From the NCBI GenBank assembly GCA_032718475.1, contig JAUCBJ010007445.1, forward strand, positions 1 through 46,130: a DNA stretch of 46,130 nt. Direction: 5' to 3'. Numbering within the stretch: the stretch's first letter is position 1; the number at the start of each line of letters is the position of its first letter. This DNA comes from Nemertoderma westbladi (lineage: Eukaryota > Xenacoelomorpha > Nemertodermatida > Nemertodermatidae). Position numbers and translations under genes: made by a program. Positions 42,926 to 46,130 of this stretch are shown here, piece after piece. The notes beneath the pieces are model-generated. The model saw only the letters and a program-made list of their open reading frames with translations, had not been told where the DNA came from and did not search any database.

Positions 42926-43133
42926 CTTAGGGTTTTAAGCGCAACCAAGTTTTTTTTATTGTTAACTAGTATTAACTAATATTAAATAGCGGAAAATTTT
43001 TTTTTTCTGACCTGTCATGTAGAATAGCATCTTAGGCACCTATATGCCAAATTATAGCCAAAACCAAACAATTTTGAGACGCTGAGAGTGATAAATCGAA
43101 GAGTTGTCCGAAAATGGTGTACCCCCCCCTTAA

Positions 43134-43457
43134 CCAATATGTAGACAGCTATCATTATGTTGCATTCTACCTAACCATGCGCTTTAAGTAGATACCTCAT
43201 AATCCTATGTAACCTACATAATCCAATTATACCATTCAGTATGTAGACACATGACCACTCCTGGGATTTCCCTATCAATTTCTCCCAACCTTATAACCCA
43301 ACCTGCAACCCTATATTTGTACTTTAGATTGACAGCTTACAACTAACTGGGTGTATTTTCCCTATCACAATTACCTTACGTTATACAGTACATACATACA
43401 CGTTAACCTTTCTGGGATTAACCTATCAGGTATTCCCCTTTAAAACTTATATATATA
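43134..43457 (+). repeat. Terminal repeat of the Penelope-like element, 5' copy (inverted)
   Basis: Reverse complement of 23443-23772 with a few substitutions. Follows the TTAA at 43130-43133 and ends in a TA tract at 43450-43457, where the hAT element begins. It belongs to the same PLE copy as 23443-27531. Confidence 0.88.
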
Positions 43458-46130
43458 CAGGGGCGCCGGAAGCAAATTTGTGCGACGGGGGCAGCTGCTA
43501 AAAAAGGGCACTTTTTATAATACGATAATAAAATTAGAAAAAAGTTACTATTAAATAATAGGCGTACTTATTAATTACTTTTATTACTTTAATTAATTAT
43601 TTGCATGAAACATTGCACTACCTAATATAATAATACAAACGGGGTGTATTAAATAATAGGCTTACTTATTAATTACAAGTTTGCATTGTATTGCATATAC
43701 ATAAAAGTAAATACATACAAAATATACTGTATAAACATACGTACATTAAAAAAAAATTTGCATGAAACATTGCACTAACTAATATAATAATTACAGCCTA
43801 AACAGCAGATTGTTTGCCAGTTATATCATTGAAATGAGATTGGAATTATAAAATTGAATGACTCACGATAATTTAGTTAAAATTTCCCGAAATATTTTTT
43901 CCGCCTATCAGTTTTTACAATAAATTCCCTGGCGACTTTCTCAGAAACGATGTTGTCGATGCGTTCCTTATGAAGTACGGCAAACATTCTATTGCTTAGG
44001 CTGTTGGCTGACATTTTGGATCGCAGCCATGATTTTATGCGTCGCATGGCACTGAAACTGCGCTCTGCTGTAGCAGATGAAAGTGCCACCGACTGGTAGA
44101 GCTGCAATAACTTACATAACTCTGGCATGAATTCCTTGCTACTTTCTTTGGATGCTAGAATTTCACATAGTGTGTTAAGTTTAGTTACCCTTCTGATTGG
44201 TATAGAGTTCTCTTTGTTGTGAATTTTGATATGGACAGGTAACTCTCGAAGCTCTTCAGTCAACATATCGAGTTTAATTAGCTTAGAGAAATGGACGAGT
44301 TTCTCTTGGACATCATCTAGAGTTCCTTCCTTGTTTGCAGCATCCAACAAACACTGTTCTATATTTCGCAGGTGTCTGAGGTCTTCTTGGTCAAATCGTT
44401 TCTTGAGTGATTGACTTGTGGAGTCAATTGCTTCATAAAATTCAACAAGGAGCCTCTTCTTCTCACACATATTTGTAACCTCTATGGGAGTTTTAGAATG
44501 AATAACAAAATCTGACATGCGGCCTCCTGGGGTAGTTCTTTTCCTTTTTGTAATTTCGTCATTGTGTTTTATTCCAGACATCTTCTCTACTTTGTTATAA
44601 ATCCGCTCAAATTCAGTTTCTGAACGTAGCTCTTGCAAACGGATATATACTTTGTCAATGCTGGTAATGGCTTGTTCAGCAGTAAGATTGGAACTCTGTA
44701 ACAGTTTGGAGTTATTTTCAAGTAACTGTGCCAACTCCTGCATGGCTACAATTCTGAACATATTCGGGAATTGTTGAATCTTGGCCAGCAGACCACGTGC
44801 CTTAGATCTACATTCAGGTTTGACAGATTTATCTTCTTTCAGGTGTTCTAACATTGCCTGAAGCTCCGTGTGCTTTTTTGTGATTACTTCTGCTGCAGGT
44901 CCTCTTGTAGTCCATCTTGTACGTGACAGGTTCTGTAGTCTTAAGGTGGCATTATCATTGTCAACTTCCCTTTGAATTGCTTCGAATAGCAAGATTCTTT
45001 TTGGACTTACACCAACAAGGGTATATAATTCTTCGCATAGGTCTTGTGAATATTCAACCAGTGACGAAAGAGAAGTAGCATCCTTGAACACTAACTCATT
45101 ACAATGAGCAAAACAATGAAAATACATTGCATGCTGGGTGATATTATTTTTGATCAATTCAGCAAGACTTTTCATCGAGGAAGCTCCATCGAATGCCATA
45201 CCTACCATTTTTTCTGTATTCATTCCACAACGAACAAGTATATCATTAACATATTCAAGAAGGGCGTCCGCTGTCAACCCCTTGTCGCAAGGTAAAACCC
45301 CCACAAAATCTTCTCGAATATCAAATGTGGTAGTACAGTAGCGGACAGAAAATGAGAGCTGCTCAGTTTTGGAAATGTCACTTGATTCATCACAGATTAT
45401 AGAATAAAACTCAGCTGCAATGATTTCATTCACAAGCACTCTCCTCGCTTTTAATACAAGGGACTCTTCTTGTTCGGTTAGAATTTCATGTGAAAAGAAC
45501 TGGTTTTCCTCAAGAAGACGTTTAAGCCCACTGTCGCTTAGTGCTTTATCTATATTAAACTGCCAGATATTTGAGTCTAGGTCTGTATGACCCCGTATTG
45601 GAAGTCCTTGGCGAAGAAGCGTTTTCATAGTATTAAGATGAGCAACTAGACCTTGTCTTCTTAGTTTCTGTTGTTCTCTTACCTGATCATCAAGTTGGCA
45701 GCCTATATCTGGTGAATCTTTTCGTGAACTAATTTCGGATGACCTGTGATTTTCGCTGTTCTCATGTTCATTCAAACGCTCCACTCCTTTTTTCCAATTC
45801 CGAAATCCTGGTGCCGCAGAGTGAAATACGAATACCGAATTATCTCGAGGTTGCTTGAAATGAGTGCAGATTCTGCAGAAAGCAGCCAATTTGTCACGGT
45901 TATACCACAGCCACGGATGGGATTCAAACCATTCAGATTGAAAGTACCTTCCATTGTTGATGCTTTTTTGCTTCTCTTTAACAGAGAATTTGCTTCTTTC
46001 CATGATCCAGGGGTCAGAGAAAACTAAGCTGCCTGGGTCTGGCCGTTGCTTCTCTAAACTAGAACTAGCAGAAGTAGACTCAGATTCATTTAAATCTACA
46101 TTTGGCTGTTGTGCGGGTGCCGGTATTACA
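43458..46130 (-). mobile_element. hAT-superfamily DNA transposon (right end outside the window)
   Basis: Starts at CAGGGGCGCCGG, a hAT-like terminal sequence, directly after TATATATA (a possible 8-bp duplication). It contains the transposase on the minus strand. The 420-bp stretch between terminus and stop is AT-rich with two duplicated blocks: TACTTATTAATTAC (about 43566, 43665) and TTTGCATGAAACATTGCACT (about 43600, 43757). The other terminus is not in the window. Confidence 0.8.
43877..46129 (-). CDS. hAT transposase, ZMYM-/DUF4371-type (5' partial, runs off the window)
   Basis: At least 750 codons open to the right edge. The first ATG inside is 46003, but the frame above it is open (NVDLNESES, then SLVFSDPWIM), so the true start lies outside. 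A TTF/BED-like zinc finger is at about residues 30-95 counted from that ATG (FCRICTHF and LNEHENSENH). The DUF4371 catalytic region has SIICDESSDISKTEQLS and GMAFDGASSM, supplying two of the acidic residues expected in a hAT RNase-H fold. TRWTTRGPA is the usual post-insertion block. The C-terminal dimerisation domain reads SSATAERSFSAMRRIKSWLR followed by SKMSANSLSNRMFAVL. No stop or frameshift is seen, so it may be functional, or domesticated. It would bind the terminal repeats and cut and paste the element. Confidence 0.9.
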   Translation of the reverse strand, partial: VIPAPAQQPNVDLNESESTSASSSLEKQRPDPGSLVFSDPWIMERSKFSVKEKQKSINNGRYFQSEWFESHPWLWYNRDKLAAFCRICTHFKQPRDNSVFVFHSAAPGFRNWKKGVERLNEHENSENHRSSEISSRKDSPDIGCQLDDQVREQQKLRRQGLVAHLNTMKTLLRQGLPIRGHTDLDSNIWQFNIDKALSDSGLKRLLEENQFFSHEILTEQEESLVLKARRVLVNEIIAAEFYSIICDESSDISKTEQLSFSVRYCTTTFDIREDFVGVLPCDKGLTADALLEYVNDILVRCGMNTEKMVGMAFDGASSMKSLAELIKNNITQHAMYFHCFAHCNELVFKDATSLSSLVEYSQDLCEELYTLVGVSPKRILLFEAIQREVDNDNATLRLQNLSRTRWTTRGPAAEVITKKHTELQAMLEHLKEDKSVKPECRSKARGLLAKIQQFPNMFRIVAMQELAQLLENNSKLLQSSNLTAEQAITSIDKVYIRLQELRSETEFERIYNKVEKMSGIKHNDEITKRKRTTPGGRMSDFVIHSKTPIEVTNMCEKKRLLVEFYEAIDSTSQSLKKRFDQEDLRHLRNIEQCLLDAANKEGTLDDVQEKLVHFSKLIKLDMLTEELRELPVHIKIHNKENSIPIRRVTKLNTLCEILASKESSKEFMPELCKLLQLYQSVALSSATAERSFSAMRRIKSWLRSKMSANSLSNRMFAVLHKERIDNIVSEKVAREFIVKTDRRKKYFGKF

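Larger units (their letters stand above)
27532..43133. mobile_element. TTAA-flanked, poly-G-ended DNA element (piggyBac-like MITE), split by an LTR element
   Basis: TTAA at 27532-27535 and at 43130-43133 bound a sequence whose ends are inverted: G19-TACACCATTTT on the left and, on the opposite strand, G8-TACACCATTTT on the right. TTAA duplication is the hallmark of piggyBac-type insertion. Joining the outer flanks restores a sequence found intact in the 3' repeat of the host PLE, which supports the boundaries. Without the nested 14.9-kb LTR element and one duplication copy the element is about 722 bp (27536-28058 plus 42931-43129). No transposase is present. Confidence 0.82.

Overview
This is a window of an invertebrate metazoan nuclear genome. 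It has spliced or single-exon animal genes (a forkhead factor, SDHAF2, a kyphoscoliosis-peptidase relative), tRNA-derived SINEs, and many classes of animal transposon (RTE- and Jockey/CR1-like LINEs, Ty3/gypsy, BEL/Pao, Penelope, hAT, TTAA-type elements). The bulk is AT-rich. I cannot fix the phylum; a marine invertebrate is a guess. Almost every recognisable gene lies on the minus strand.

Layout. 1-1.8 kb: two exons of a FoxQ2-like forkhead gene, with a dead RTE-type LINE tail in the intron. 2.3-3.4 kb: a tRNA-derived SINE and a decayed LINE 3' end. 3.6-8.0 kb: about 170 copies of a 26-bp minisatellite. 8.2 kb: a second SINE copy. 9.7-10.2 kb: SDHAF2. 11.0-13.3 kb: a LINE with a long RT ORF but no endonuclease. 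14.0-16.7 kb: a broken Ty3/gypsy pol. 17.4-20.8 kb: a 1112-residue KY-family protein that has lost its catalytic Cys and His. 20.8-23.4 kb: intergenic, with several short tandem repeats.

23.4-43.5 kb is a nest of transposons whose boundaries can be read directly. A Penelope-like element (PLE) with inverted terminal repeats occupies 23443-27535 and 43134-43457. It is split at a TTAA by a poly-G-ended, TTAA-flanked element (27536-43129). That element is split by a 14,867-bp LTR retrotransposon of BEL/Pao type (28059-42925; 1256-bp LTRs; CTTAG duplication). That in turn carries a 2.8-kb LTR element with its own gag-like ORF (37364-40178; TACGA duplication). Separately, a 586-bp element with 54-bp inverted repeats has broken the PLE reverse transcriptase. 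The BEL-type element is non-autonomous: Gag, zinc knuckles and protease are present, but the RT and nearly all of RNase H are missing inside an open frame, and no integrase is seen. It also has an unrecognised Cys-rich ORF near its 3' end. From 43,458 to the window end is a hAT-superfamily transposon with a long open transposase that runs off the right edge.

The three host genes show no functional link to each other. The most interesting items are the four-level nest, the gutted BEL element with an extra ORF, a Thr-rich repeat expansion inside the PLE RT palm, the KY pseudoenzyme with a dynein-stalk-like tail, and the minisatellite.
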